From contig NZ_CP060825.1 of the NCBI RefSeq assembly GCF_014489615.1, positions 4,536,501-4,600,500 on the forward strand: a stretch of 64,000 bases of DNA. Reading direction: 5' to 3'. Position numbers and translations under genes: made by a program. Shown here in pieces: positions 24,508-33,897 of this stretch. The stretch is from Streptomyces genisteinicus. GTDB taxonomy: Bacteria > Actinomycetota > Actinomycetes > Streptomycetales > Streptomycetaceae. The notes under the pieces were generated by a model. That model saw only the letters and a program-made list of their open reading frames with translations, was not told the origin of the DNA and did no database searches. Every line of letters begins with the position of its first letter. Position 1 is the first letter of the stretch.

Positions 24508-24599
24508 GGGGCTCTCCGGGCGGCTTCGCGCCGCTCGCCGCAGGTGCCGGTCAGGGGCTCTCCGGGCGGCTTCGCGCCGCTGCTCGCAGGTGCCGGTCA
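24508..24599. repeat. 46-bp tandem repeat, two copies, upstream of metB
   Basis: Two units (24508-24553 and 24554-24599) differ at three of 46 bases. Each contains CGGC-TTCG-CGCCG, able to fold with a UUCG loop. It lies about 115 bases before metB in a 252-base gap that holds no gene. Confidence 0.88.
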
Positions 24600-24713
24600 G
24601 GGGGGTCGTGCGGACCGGGGCGGCCGTCCCGGGCGGCGCGCGGGTCGCCCGGACGCGGGGGCGGGCGGGTTCCCGGCCGCGGGGGCCTTCCGTCGGGGCT
24701 ACGCTCGGGCCTC

Positions 24714-25871
24714 ATGAGCGACGACCACAGCAGCTTGCACAGCTTCGAGACCCGCGCCATCCACGCGGGCAACACCGCCGACCCGCTGACCGGGGCCGTG
24801 GTGCCCCCGATCTACCAGGTGTCCACCTACAAGCAGGACGGGGTGGGCGGTCTGCGGGGCGGTTACGAGTACAGCCGCAGCGCGAACCCGACGCGCACCG
24901 CGCTGGAGGAGAACCTCGCCGCGATCGAGGGGGGCCGCCGCGGGCTGGCGTTCGCCTCGGGTCTGGCGGCGGAGGACGCGCTGCTGCGGACGGTGCTGCA
25001 CCCGGGTGCGCACGTGGTGATCCCGAACGACGCCTACGGCGGCACGTTCCGGCTGTTCGCCAAGGTCGTGCAGCGCTGGGGCGTGGACTTCTCCGTCGCC
25101 GACACCTCGGACCCGGCGGCGGTGCGCGCGGCGGTCAACGACCGCACCAAGGTGATCTGGGTCGAGACGCCGTCGAATCCGCTGCTGGGGATCACGGACA
25201 TCGCGGCGGTCGCGGGCGTGGCGCGTTCGGCGGGCGCGAAGCTGGTCGTGGACAACACGTTCGCGAGCCCGTACCTGCAGCAGCCGATCTCGCTCGGTGC
25301 GGACGTGGTGGTGCACTCGCTGACGAAGTACATGGGCGGGCACTCGGACGTCGTCGGGGGTGCGCTGATCGCCGCGGACGCGGAGCTGGGCGAGGAACTG
25401 GCGTACCACCAGAACGCGATGGGCGCGGTGGCCGGTCCGTTCGACGCGTGGCTGGTGCTGCGCGGCATCAAGACGCTGCCGGTGCGGATGGACCGGCACA
25501 GCGAGAACGCGGAGCGGGTGGCGGAGATGCTGACCCGGCACCCGAAGGTGACGCAGGTGCTGTACCCGGGTCTGCCGGAGCACCCGGGGCACGAGGTGGC
25601 GGCGAAGCAGATGAAGTCCTTCGGCGGGATGGTGTCGTTCCGGGTGGCGGGCGGCGAGGAGGCGGCGGTCGCGGTGTGCGACCGGGCGAAGCTGTTCACG
25701 CTGGGTGAGTCGCTGGGCGGCGTGGAGTCGCTGATCGAGCACCCGGGGCGGATGACGCACGCGTCGGTGGCCGGTTCGGCGCTGGAGGTGCCGGGGGACC
25801 TGGTGCGGCTGTCGGTGGGCATCGAGGCCGTCGACGATCTGCTGGCGGACCTGAAGCAGGCGCTGGGCTGA
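24714..25871 (+). CDS. metB: Cystathionine gamma-synthase/lyase-type PLP enzyme
   Basis: This 385-residue Cys/Met-metabolism PLP enzyme begins with FETRAIHAGNTADPLTGAVVPPIYQVSTY. It has YEYSRSANPTR near 55, the PLP-lysine block VVHSLTKYMGGHSDVVGG near 200 and SLGGVESLIEHPGRMTHAS near 330. At this locus in S. coelicolor it is annotated as cystathionine gamma-synthase (MetB), which joins cysteine to an activated homoserine. A gamma-lyase role is possible because sequence alone does not separate them well. TACGCT (24700-24705) stands eight bases before the ATG and no ribosome-binding site is seen, so the message may be leaderless. Confidence 0.9.
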   Translation: MSDDHSSLHSFETRAIHAGNTADPLTGAVVPPIYQVSTYKQDGVGGLRGGYEYSRSANPTRTALEENLAAIEGGRRGLAFASGLAAEDALLRTVLHPGAHVVIPNDAYGGTFRLFAKVVQRWGVDFSVADTSDPAAVRAAVNDRTKVIWVETPSNPLLGITDIAAVAGVARSAGAKLVVDNTFASPYLQQPISLGADVVVHSLTKYMGGHSDVVGGALIAADAELGEELAYHQNAMGAVAGPFDAWLVLRGIKTLPVRMDRHSENAERVAEMLTRHPKVTQVLYPGLPEHPGHEVAAKQMKSFGGMVSFRVAGGEEAAVAVCDRAKLFTLGESLGGVESLIEHPGRMTHASVAGSALEVPGDLVRLSVGIEAVDDLLADLKQALG

Positions 25872-25885
25872 GCCGCCCCGCCGTA

Positions 25886-25929
25886 CCGCGGGCCCCGGCC
25901 GTCGTCACGACGACGGCCGGGGCCCGCGG
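25886..25929. terminator. Bidirectional terminator between metB and DUF1059 gene
   Basis: This is a perfect stem of 20 bp with a CACG loop, from CCGCGGGCCCCGG on the left to CCGGGGCCCGCGG on the right, between convergent genes. Confidence 0.85.
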
Positions 25930-25944
25930 CCGTGCCGGGCCGCC

Positions 25945-26136
25945 TCAGGCGGGTACCTTCTCGTCCTCCAGGGATTCGCGGATCATCCGGCGCAGCTCGG
26001 GACCGTCGGCGTGCTCGTGGACGGAGACGGCGTGCTCCGCGGCGGCCCGTACGACTTCGTCCTCCTCGCCGGAGATGGTGAGGGTGCATCCGGAGACGCT
26101 GGGGGTGTTGCGGCAGTCGGCGACTTTCCTGGTCAT
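25945..26136 (-). CDS. DUF1059 small protein
   Basis: This 63-residue protein begins MTRKVADCRNTPSVSGCTLTISGEEDEVVRAAAEHAVSVH. It has the two cysteines (8 and 17) and the AAEHAVSVHEHADGPELRRMIRESL pattern of DUF1059. The family has no firmly known role. The ATG has GAGGAGG upstream. It is encoded alone between the metB terminator and a small membrane-protein gene. Confidence 0.85.
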   Translation of the reverse strand: MTRKVADCRNTPSVSGCTLTISGEEDEVVRAAAEHAVSVHEHADGPELRRMIRESLEDEKVPA

Positions 26137-26208
26137 GAGGGCCTCCTCGACGGGTGGTGCGGCCTCATTCCTCCAGGGTAGTCCCGGGCGCCGGGCGGCT
26201 GCCGACGC

Positions 26209-26460
26209 TCAGAAGCCGACGACGGGCGGGGAGGTCGGCGCCGGGGGAGCGGGCCACGGCTCGGTGAGCAGGGCCCACACGGCGAGTGCGAGCAGCACGG
26301 CGAGGAGCAGTCCCCAGCAGGCTCTGCGCAGGGCGCGGTGGCGGCGCAGCAGCCGCCCGCCGCGGGCGGCCGCGCGGGCTCCGAGGTCGGCCGGGACGAC
26401 GGGGGCGGGGACCTGCATCATCCGGCGGACCTCGCTCTCCTTGCGGTCGGTTCCGCTCAC
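26209..26460 (-). CDS. Small single-helix membrane protein
   Basis: This 83-residue protein has a basic Arg-rich segment (RLLRRHRALRR) followed by one membrane helix (about 47-66) and a Pro-rich C-terminal tail. The orientation is probably N-inside. The GTG start has GAGGGAGGAGC upstream. It lies about 245 bases downstream of the sigma-like gene on the same strand, so it could be co-transcribed. There is no anti-sigma-factor signature (no zinc motif), and the function is unknown. Confidence 0.6.
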   Translation of the reverse strand: MSGTDRKESEVRRMMQVPAPVVPADLGARAAARGGRLLRRHRALRRACWGLLLAVLLALAVWALLTEPWPAPPAPTSPPVVGF

Positions 26461-26704
26461 GGCGTGCTCCTCCCTCGCGCGGCGCGATGCGGGCCGGTGC
26501 TCCGGGGCCCGGTGGCGGGGGGTGGTGAGGTGCGGTCCGCGGGGCGGGCGGTGTGCGGGGTGGTGTCACGGGGGCGGGTGGTTCCCGGGGCCGCGACGCC
26601 GGGGGCCGCGTTGTGCGGCATCGTGGTGTCCGGGCTCGTGGTGTCCGGGGCCGTGGTCCGCCGCCGGGTGCGGGCCGGGCCGTGCCCGGGGCGCCGGCCG
26701 CGCG

Positions 26705-27175
26705 TCACGGTGCCGTCCTCAGCCGATGGCGCGGTGCGGACGGTCCTCCGCGCATCGCGGCGACGGCGCGGGTGCAGGAGGCGCGGACGCGTTCGGCGGG
26801 TATGCCGAGCTGGGCCGCCACCTGCTCCTCGGCGACCGAGTCGTACACGCGCAGCACGAGGACGAGGCGTTCCAGCGGGGTGAGGCGGTCGAGGACCCCG
26901 CCGGCCGTGCGGTGGTGCCGCCACGCGGTGCGCACGAAGCGGCGGGCCAGGTCCTGCCGGGTGCGGTCGTACGGGTCCTCGCCGCGCAGCCGGTCCCAGT
27001 CGGCGTAGGTGCGTGCGAGGGCGGCGGTGAGCAGGCGCTGGGCGGCCGGGTTGGCGTCGGCCGGTTCGGCGGTGAGCAGGGTGGCGACATGGAGCAGCCG
27101 TCCGGCCGCGCCCGCCACGAAGGCGTCGAATTCGCGGGCGCGGCGCCGGTCACGGGCCGAGTGCCGTTCGCTCAC
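26705..27175 (-). CDS. Sigma-70-like (SigE-type) regulatory protein
   Basis: This protein of about 156 residues has a region-2-like start (REFDAFVAGAAGRLLHVATLLTA...AARTYADWDRL). It ends in a region-4 helix-turn-helix (LTPLERLVLVLRVYDSVAEEQVAAQLGIPAERVRASCTRAV). It resembles Streptomyces SigE-family proteins, but region 2 is divergent, so promoter recognition is uncertain. The start could be GTG 27175 or TTG 27211. I use 27175 because the protein then begins near the conserved part. No partner anti-sigma factor was identified. Confidence 0.78.
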   Translation of the reverse strand: MSERHSARDRRRAREFDAFVAGAAGRLLHVATLLTAEPADANPAAQRLLTAALARTYADWDRLRGEDPYDRTRQDLARRFVRTAWRHHRTAGGVLDRLTPLERLVLVLRVYDSVAEEQVAAQLGIPAERVRASCTRAVAAMRGGPSAPRHRLRTAP

Positions 27176-27289
27176 CCCTTCATATAGGGCCCGGACGGGC
27201 GCCGGGGTCAAGGGGTCGGCGGTCCCGGGTGCGTGTGCCCCGGGACCGGTGGCCGCGCCCGCCCGGCGGCCCGTGCCGGGCCGGGTGCC

Positions 27290-27802
27290 TCAGGAGGCGG
27301 GCGGAGCCTGTCCCTCCGCGGCGGTGTGTCCCGCCTGGCGTGCGGAGAGGGCGGTGTTGAAGCGGGTGAGCAGGGTGCAGAACGACTCGCGTTCGCTCTC
27401 GGTCCAGCCGTCGGTGACCTGGCGCATCAGCTCGCGGCGCGAGGCGCGGACCTCGTCGAGGCGGGCCTGGCCGCGCGGGGAGAGCTGCAGGACGACGGCG
27501 CGTCCGTCGTCGGGGTGCGAGGTGCGCTTGACGAGGCCGGTGTCGACCAGCGGGGCGACCTGACGGGTGACCGTCGAGGAGTCGATGCCCATGCCGGCGG
27601 CGAGGGCCTTGACGCCCATCGGCCCTTCCTGGTCGAGCCGGTTGAGCAGGAGGTAGGCGGCGCGGTCCATGGAGTTGCGGACCTGGCCGACGCCGCCGAG
27701 CCGCGTCTGCTCCGCGCGCCGTGCGAAGACGGCCACCTGGTGCTGGAGGGCATCGAGGAGGCCGGGACCGAGATCTGTCGTCATGTCCGGTGAGGTGGGC
27801 AT
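27290..27802 (-). CDS. MarR-family transcriptional regulator
   Basis: This 170-residue protein has the MarR winged helix: GVKALAAGMGIDSSTVTRQVAPLVDTGLVKRTSHPDDGRAVVLQLSPRG (about 65-110) flanked by dimerisation helices. MarR proteins bind short palindromes and let go when a small molecule or oxidant binds. Starts at 27802 or 27784 (MTTDLGP) are possible; neither has a good ribosome-binding site. It is divergent from the threonine dehydratase gene with a 152-base gap. The target is unknown. Confidence 0.88.
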   Translation of the reverse strand: MPTSPDMTTDLGPGLLDALQHQVAVFARRAEQTRLGGVGQVRNSMDRAAYLLLNRLDQEGPMGVKALAAGMGIDSSTVTRQVAPLVDTGLVKRTSHPDDGRAVVLQLSPRGQARLDEVRASRRELMRQVTDGWTESERESFCTLLTRFNTALSARQAGHTAAEGQAPPAS

Positions 27803-27954
27803 GGCTGCGGGGGCTCTCTCGTGCGGTGGTCGGTTGGTGGGGGACAGAGTACGCGGCTGTGCCGTGCCGTACAGGCGGGCTGCGCAATCCGGCCTCCGCT
27901 GCCCGGGATTCGGACGCCGGCCCGGTGCCGTGGGCGAACTGCGAGACTTGTGAC

Positions 27955-29184
27955 ATGAGCTTCCGCCTGCCCCAGGTTCCGCGTCCGGTGATTCTCGACG
28001 ACGTCCGGGGGGCGCAGAAGATGCTGTCCGGCGTCGCCCGGATGACGCCGATGGAGGGCAGCCGGCATCTGTCCGCGCTGGTGGGTGCGCCGGTCCATCT
28101 GAAGTGCGAGAACCTCCAGCGCACCGGGTCGTTCAAGTTGCGCGGCGCCTATGTGCGCATCTCGGGGCTGCGGCCCGAGGAGCGGGCGGCGGGGGTGGTC
28201 GCGGCGTCCGCGGGGAACCACGCGCAGGGCGTCGCCCTGGCGTCCGCGCTGCTCGGGGTGCGGTCGACGGTCTTCATGCCGGTGGGTGCGCCGCTGCCGA
28301 AGGTCGCCGCGACGCGCGAGTACGGGGCGGACGTGCGGCTGGTCGGGCAGGTGGTGGACGAGACGCTGGAGCGGGCGCAGGAGTTCGCCGAGGAGACCGG
28401 CGCGGTCTTCATCCACCCCTTCGACCACCCCGACATCGTGGCGGGGCAGGGCACGCTGGGGCTGGAGATCCTGGAGCAGTGCCCGGAGGTGCGGACGATC
28501 CTGGTCGGCATGGGCGGCGGCGGGCTGGCGGCCGGGGTCGCGGTGGCGGTGAAGGCGCTGCGGCCGGACGTGAAGGTGATCGGGGTGCAGGCGTCGGGGG
28601 CGGCCGCGTATCCGCCGTCGCTGGCGGCGGGACGCCCGGTGTCGATCCCGTCCCCGCTGACGATGGCGGACGGCATCAAGGTCGGCAGGCCGGGGGACGT
28701 CCCGTTCAAAATCGTTGGCGATCTCGTGGACGATGTCCGTACGGTCTCCGAGGACGAACTCTCCAGCGCCCTGCTGCTGTGCCTGGAGCGGGCCAAGCTG
28801 GTGGTGGAGCCGGCCGGTGCGAGCACGGTGGCCGCCCTGCTGAGCGATCCGCGGTCCTTCGAGGGGCCGGTGGTCGCGCTGCTGTCCGGCGGCAACGTGG
28901 ACCCGCTGCTGATGCAGCGGATCCTGAGGCACGGCATGGCGGCGGCGGGCAGGTACCTCTCGCTGCGCCTGCGGCTGACGGACCGGCCGGGTGCGCTGGC
29001 GGCGCTGCTGGCCGCGTTGTCAGTGGCGGATGCCAATGTTCTGGACGTGAGCCATGTCCGGACGGACCCGCGCCTCGGGCTCACGGAGGCGGAGGTGGAA
29101 CTGCAGCTGGAGACGAAGGGCCCGGAGCACTGCGACGAGGTCGCCGCGGCGCTGCGGGACGCCGGTTACACGGTCCTGGACTGA
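27955..29184 (+). CDS. ilvA: Threonine ammonia-lyase with C-terminal ACT domain
   Basis: This 409-residue PLP enzyme has the cofactor lysine block RTGSFKLRGAY near residue 60, SAGNHAQGVA near 85, and the glycine-rich phosphate loop VGMGGGGLAAG near 184. An ACT domain follows (about 335-405, LRLTDRPGALAALLAAL). It turns threonine into 2-oxobutyrate. The size and single ACT domain match the short, catabolic-like form annotated here in S. coelicolor; biosynthetic long forms have a different tail. The ATG start at 27955 follows no clear ribosome-binding site. Confidence 0.92.
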   Translation: MSFRLPQVPRPVILDDVRGAQKMLSGVARMTPMEGSRHLSALVGAPVHLKCENLQRTGSFKLRGAYVRISGLRPEERAAGVVAASAGNHAQGVALASALLGVRSTVFMPVGAPLPKVAATREYGADVRLVGQVVDETLERAQEFAEETGAVFIHPFDHPDIVAGQGTLGLEILEQCPEVRTILVGMGGGGLAAGVAVAVKALRPDVKVIGVQASGAAAYPPSLAAGRPVSIPSPLTMADGIKVGRPGDVPFKIVGDLVDDVRTVSEDELSSALLLCLERAKLVVEPAGASTVAALLSDPRSFEGPVVALLSGGNVDPLLMQRILRHGMAAAGRYLSLRLRLTDRPGALAALLAALSVADANVLDVSHVRTDPRLGLTEAEVELQLETKGPEHCDEVAAALRDAGYTVLD

Positions 29185-29351
29185 ATCCGGGCCGACCGGG
29201 ACCGATCCCGGCCGGTCCTGGCCTGATCCGGGCCGGTCGCCGGCGGGCGCCGGTGCACGGTCCGCCGCCCCCGCTCCCGCCCCGGCGGGACGGTACGGGC
29301 GGGGCCGTCGGTGCGGGTGCGACACGGCTCGCGCGGAACGGCCCGAACCGC

Positions 29352-29380
29352 TTGAGTAACGCGATACATCGCGTTATGGT
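29352..29380 (+). promoter_or_regulatory. Promoter with operator palindrome in its spacer (ABC exporter)
   Basis: TTGAGT (29352-29357) and TATGGT (29375-29380) are separated by 17 bases. TAACGCGATACATCGCGTTA (29357-29376) is a perfect 8-4-8 palindrome that fills the spacer and touches both boxes. It is an obvious place for a repressor that shuts off the exporter operon. Transcription would begin near 29387, leaving a leader of about 105 bases. Confidence 0.78.
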
Positions 29381-29492
29381 TCGGACCTGCCGGGCGTGGC
29401 CCCCGGTTTCGCGATCCCGGGGGCGCCGATTCACCCGCTTATCTACTCTTTCGCGTACGCGATCCATCCTCTGTCCCCTTGGGAGACCCCCT

Positions 29493-30505
<1,013 letters not shown>

Positions 30506-30509
<4 letters not shown>

Positions 30510-31369
30510 GCAGTACCGCAGAGGCGGTCAAGATCGTCGCCCCCAGGCCGCGCGGCGGCATCGTGCAGTCGGTGAACGACTCGCTCGTGGTGGCGCGCAG
30601 GAACCTGATCCGCATGACCAGGATTCCGGAGATGATCCTTTTCGGGATCATCCAGCCGGTGATGTTCGTGGTGCTCTTCACGTACGTCTTCGGCGGCTCG
30701 ATCGCCATTCCGGGCGCGGGCGTCAGCGCGGGCGCGTACAAGGAATTCCTGATGGCGGGCATCTTCGCGCAGACCGTCACGTTCGCGACCGCCGGCGCGG
30801 GCGCCGGCATCGCGGACGACATGCACAAGGGCCTGATCGACCGGTTCCGCTCGCTGCCCATGGCGCGCGGGGCCGTGCTGACCGGTCGCACGCTGGCGGA
30901 CCTCGTCCAGACGGCGATCACCCTCGCGGTGCTCGCGGTCGTCGCCCTCCTCGTGGGCTGGCGCACCCACGAGGGCATCGGCAGCGTGCTCGCGGGCTTC
31001 GGGCTGCTCCTGCTGCTCGGCTACGCCTTCACCTGGATCGGCGCGCTGATCGGCCTCTCGGTGCGCACTCCGGAGGCGGCCACGTCGGGCGGTCTGATCT
31101 GGCTGTTCCCGCTGACGTTCATCTCCAACGCGTTCGTGCCCGTCAACGGCATGCCGACGTTCCTGCAGCACGTCGCCGAGTGGAACCCCTTCAGCGCCAC
31201 CGTCGCCGCGGCCCGCGAACTCTTCGGCAACACGATCCCCGGAGTGCCGCAGTCCGTGACCGGGGCCTGGCCGATGGAGCACCCCGTCCTGGCGTCGCTG
31301 ATCTGGTCCGCCCTGATCATCGTGGTGTTCCGCACGCTGGCGGTGCGCAAGTACCGCCGGGCCGCGTGA
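30506..31369 (+). CDS. DrrB-type ABC-2 transporter permease
   Basis: This 287-residue protein has six hydrophobic segments and the ABC-2 motif (GRTLADLVQTAITLAVLAVVALLVGW, LFPLTFISNAFVPVNGMPTFLQHVAEWNPFS). It begins with a GTG that overlaps the stop of the ATPase gene (GTGA), with AAGGAG before it, so the two are translationally coupled. The pair forms a DrrAB-like efflux pump. The compound exported is unknown, as no biosynthetic cluster is nearby. Confidence 0.93.
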
Positions 31370-31416
31370 CGCCGCCGCACAGCCGTATCCGGGCCGGATC
31401 GGCCTGAGGGCGGCCG

Positions 31417-31454
31417 GGCCGGGGCTCCGGGCGCATCCGCCCGGAGCCCCGGCC
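31417..31454 (+). terminator. Terminator hairpin after the exporter operon
   Basis: GGCCGGGGCTCCGGGCG, loop CATC, then CGCCCGGAGCCCCGGCC: a perfect 17-bp stem. Confidence 0.85.
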
Positions 31455-31480
31455 AGGGCGGGTGACGCCGGGCAGGACAC

Positions 31481-31528
31481 CACCGAGCCCCCGGGCGCGG
31501 CCGCGAAGGCCGCTCCGGGGGCTCGGTG
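31481..31528 (-). terminator. Terminator hairpin after greA
   Basis: CACCGAGCCCCCGG on the left pairs with CCGGGGGCTCGGTG on the right, with a partly paired GC-rich middle. It lies 16 bases past the greA stop on the minus strand. Confidence 0.8.
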
Positions 31529-31543
31529 ACGTCGTGGGAGCCG

Positions 31544-32041
31544 TCAGGCGGCGTACGGCTTGGCCGCGAGGATCCGCACCATGGCGCGGTTGCCGTTCGG
31601 CAGCTCGTACTCGGCGTCGTCGCCGACCTTCTTGCCGTTGACGCCGACACCGAGCGGGGACTGCGGCGAGTACGTCTCGATGTCCGCGCTCGCGTACTCG
31701 CGGGACGCCATCAGGAAGGTCAGGGTGTCGTCCTCGTCGCCGTCGAAGGCGATCGTCACGACCATGCCGGGCTCGACGATGCCGTCGTCCGCGGGGGCCT
31801 CGCCGACCTTCGCGCTGTCGAGGAGCTGGGTCAGCTGGCGCACACGGAGCTCCTGCTTGCCCTGCTCCTCCTTGGCCGCGTGGTACCCGCCGTTCTCCCG
31901 CAGGTCGCCCTCCTCGCGCGCCGCCTCGATCTTCTTGGCGATCTCGGTGCGCGCGGGACCAGACAGGTACTCCAGCTCGGCCTTGAGCTGGTTGTACGCC
32001 TCCTGGGTGAGCCAGGTGACGTTCTCGCTGGTCTGGGTCAC
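31544..32041 (-). CDS. greA: Transcription elongation factor GreA
   Basis: This 165-residue protein has the N-terminal coiled coil (LTQEAYNQLKAELEYLSGPARTEIAKKIEAAREEGDLRENGGYHAAKEEQG) with the acidic tip residues in GDLRENGGYH. The C-terminal FKBP-like domain ends SPLGVGVNGKKVGDDAEYELPNGNRAMVRIL. It rescues backtracked RNA polymerase by stimulating transcript cleavage. The GTG start at 32041 has GAGGAG upstream. Confidence 0.95.
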   Translation of the reverse strand: MTQTSENVTWLTQEAYNQLKAELEYLSGPARTEIAKKIEAAREEGDLRENGGYHAAKEEQGKQELRVRQLTQLLDSAKVGEAPADDGIVEPGMVVTIAFDGDEDDTLTFLMASREYASADIETYSPQSPLGVGVNGKKVGDDAEYELPNGNRAMVRILAAKPYAA

Positions 32042-32256
32042 AGGTGCTCCTCGTAGGTACTGGGAATACAAAGCAACGCCCTACCCAGAAGGATTGTCCT
32101 TCCTGGGTGGGCGAAACCACGAGCCTAACAATTTCGGGGCGAAAGGGGGAGGACATACCTGTCCGGATCAAGGATTCCCCAGGTCAGCCACGATCCCGGC
32201 GACCGCGGGGGAGCGGGCGGCGCGCGCGGCGCCCGGCAGTGCCGCCCCGAGCGGGC

Positions 32257-32664
32257 TCAGACGGCCGTGCAGCCCATCAGCTCGGCGCTGGTGGCCTCGC
32301 GGGTGGTGCGGACGGTGACGACCCGGTCGATCCGCTTCGTGCCGGTGTCCTCGAAGCGCGCGTCGAGCCGGCCGACCTCGCCGCCGTCCTCCGCCAGGGC
32401 CCGCACGGTGCACGATCCGGTGGCGTCCGCGTCCTTGCGCACCTCCAGGTGCACCTGGACTTCCTTCGAGCCGTCGACGACGTCGAACTTGATGACCTCG
32501 GCGCTGATGTCCTGGCCCGCGACGTAGTCGTAGCCGAACCAGCCCACCATGGCGATCATGCCGGTGCCGAGCACGGCCCCGAGGACCTTCAGACGGCGGT
32601 CCGCGCGCTCGTCCGCGGAGCGGCCGTAGCGCCCCTGCGGGAGCTCCTCGCGCACAGCAGTCAT
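32257..32664 (-). CDS. DUF4307 membrane protein
   Basis: This 135-residue protein has a basic cytoplasmic N-terminus (RYGRSADERADRRLK), one membrane helix (about 29-48) and an extracytoplasmic beta-rich domain with VQVHLEVRKDADATGSCTVRALAEDGGEVGR. That is the pattern of DUF4307. The function is unknown, but the family is encoded beside mca in Streptomyces and other mycothiol-making actinobacteria. The ATG has CTGGAGGGATCG upstream. It is divergent from mca. Confidence 0.82.
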   Translation of the reverse strand: MTAVREELPQGRYGRSADERADRRLKVLGAVLGTGMIAMVGWFGYDYVAGQDISAEVIKFDVVDGSKEVQVHLEVRKDADATGSCTVRALAEDGGEVGRLDARFEDTGTKRIDRVVTVRTTREATSAELMGCTAV

Positions 32665-32691
32665 GATCGATCCCTCCAGGTCCCGGGGACA

Positions 32692-32717
32692 GGAATTTTC
32701 CGCCCCCCGGTTCGGTC
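32692..32717 (+). promoter_or_regulatory. Possible SigR-type promoter of mca
   Basis: GGAAT (32692-32696) and GTC (32715-32717) are 18 bases apart, close to the SigR consensus GGAAT-N18/19-GTT. mca is known as a SigR target in S. coelicolor. The -10 element here is GTC rather than GTT, so the call is tentative. Confidence 0.4.
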
Positions 32718-32761
32718 ACTATAGAGAGCGCACGACGCGACGAATCACTGAGGATCGAGTC

Positions 32762-33643
32762 TTGACTGAGCAGCTGCGACTGATGGCCGTGCACGCGCAC
32801 CCCGACGACGAGTCGAGCAAGGGCGCGGCCACGATGGCGAAGTATGTGTCCGAGGGGGTGGACGTGCTGGTCGTGACCTGCACGGGGGGCGAGCGCGGCT
32901 CCATCCTCAATCCCAAGCTCCAGGGTGACGCCTCCATCGAGGCCAACATCCACGAGGTCCGCCGCAAGGAGATGGACGAGGCGCGCGAGATCCTGGGCGT
33001 CTCCCAGGACTGGCTGGGCTTCGTCGACTCCGGCCTGCCGGAGGGCGACCCGCTGCCCCCGCTGCCCGAGGGCTGCTTCGCCCTGGAGGACATCGACAAG
33101 GCGGCCGGCGAGCTGGTGCGCCGGATCCGCGCGTTCCGCCCACAGGTCGTCACCACGTACGACGAGAACGGCGGCTACCCGCACCCCGACCACATCATGA
33201 CCCACAAGATCACGATGGTGGCCTTCGAGGGCAGCGCGGACACCGAGAAGTTCCCGGAGTCCGAGTACGGCGACGCGTACCAGCCGCAGAAGCTGTACTA
33301 CAACCAGGGCTTCAACCGCCCGCGCACGGTCGCCCTCCACGAGGCGCTGCTGGAGCGCGGCCTGGAGTCCCCGTACGGGGAGTGGCTGGAGCGCTGGAAG
33401 GAGTTCGAGCGCGCCGAGCGGACGCTGACCACCTTCGTGCCGTGCGCGGACTTCTTCGAGACGCGTGACCGGGCGCTGATCGCCCACGCGACGCAGATCG
33501 ACCCGGACGGCGGCTGGTTCCGGGTGCCGATGGCGGTCCAGAAGGAGGTCTGGCCGACGGAGGAGTACGAGCTCGCCAAGTCGCTCGTCGATACCTCCCT
33601 CCCCGAGGACGACCTCTTCGCGGGCATCCGCGACAATGCCTGA
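32762..33643 (+). CDS. mca: Mycothiol S-conjugate amidase
   Basis: This 293-residue protein has the zinc site AHPDDESSKG (residues 12-21) and the second ligand region GGYPHPDHIMTH near 137, plus the family end block. Mca cuts mycothiol-toxin conjugates to a mercapturic acid that is exported and GlcN-Ins that is recycled. The related deacetylase MshB has the same fold, but the length and GERGSILNPKLQGD segment fit Mca. I take the TTG start at 32762 (MTEQLRLMAVHAHPDDE) because GAGGATCGAG lies just upstream. Confidence 0.93.
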   Translation: MTEQLRLMAVHAHPDDESSKGAATMAKYVSEGVDVLVVTCTGGERGSILNPKLQGDASIEANIHEVRRKEMDEAREILGVSQDWLGFVDSGLPEGDPLPPLPEGCFALEDIDKAAGELVRRIRAFRPQVVTTYDENGGYPHPDHIMTHKITMVAFEGSADTEKFPESEYGDAYQPQKLYYNQGFNRPRTVALHEALLERGLESPYGEWLERWKEFERAERTLTTFVPCADFFETRDRALIAHATQIDPDGGWFRVPMAVQKEVWPTEEYELAKSLVDTSLPEDDLFAGIRDNA

Positions 33644-33878
33644 TATGAGCGCTAGCGCAGACCTCGCAATGACGCACGTCGCCACCCTGGCCAAGGAGCT
33701 CGACGAGAACAAGGTCACCCCCGGTGTCCTGGGCTTCCTCGTCTTCGCGGCACTGGCCGTCGGCGTGTGGCTCCTGATGAAGTCCATGAACCGCCACATG
33801 GGCCGGGTGAACTTCGAGGAGGAGCCCGAGCCGGAGACCGCCGCCCCCCGGGGGCGTGCGGCGGGCGGCTCCGCCTGA
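33636..33878 (+). CDS. Small membrane protein overlapping mca
   Basis: This 80-residue protein has one membrane helix (about 30-48: TPGVLGFLVFAALAVGVWLLM) and an acidic, Pro-rich C-terminal tail. It starts at ATG 33636, inside the last codons of mca, or at ATG 33645 just past the mca stop, so it is very probably translated with mca. A strong hairpin follows. No domain was recognised; a membrane partner for mycothiol detoxification is only a guess from position. Confidence 0.75.
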   Translation: MPDMSASADLAMTHVATLAKELDENKVTPGVLGFLVFAALAVGVWLLMKSMNRHMGRVNFEEEPEPETAAPRGRAAGGSA

Positions 33879-33897
33879 CGCGTCCGCACTGCGGTGC

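Noticed and set aside
24508..24713. SAM or other riboswitch before metB
   Set aside because: No S-box core could be found, and the message may be leaderless, so an RNA switch in a leader is unlikely.
29357..29376. MerR-type operator
   Set aside because: MerR promoters have 19- or 20-base spacers; this one has the normal 17, which fits simple repression better.
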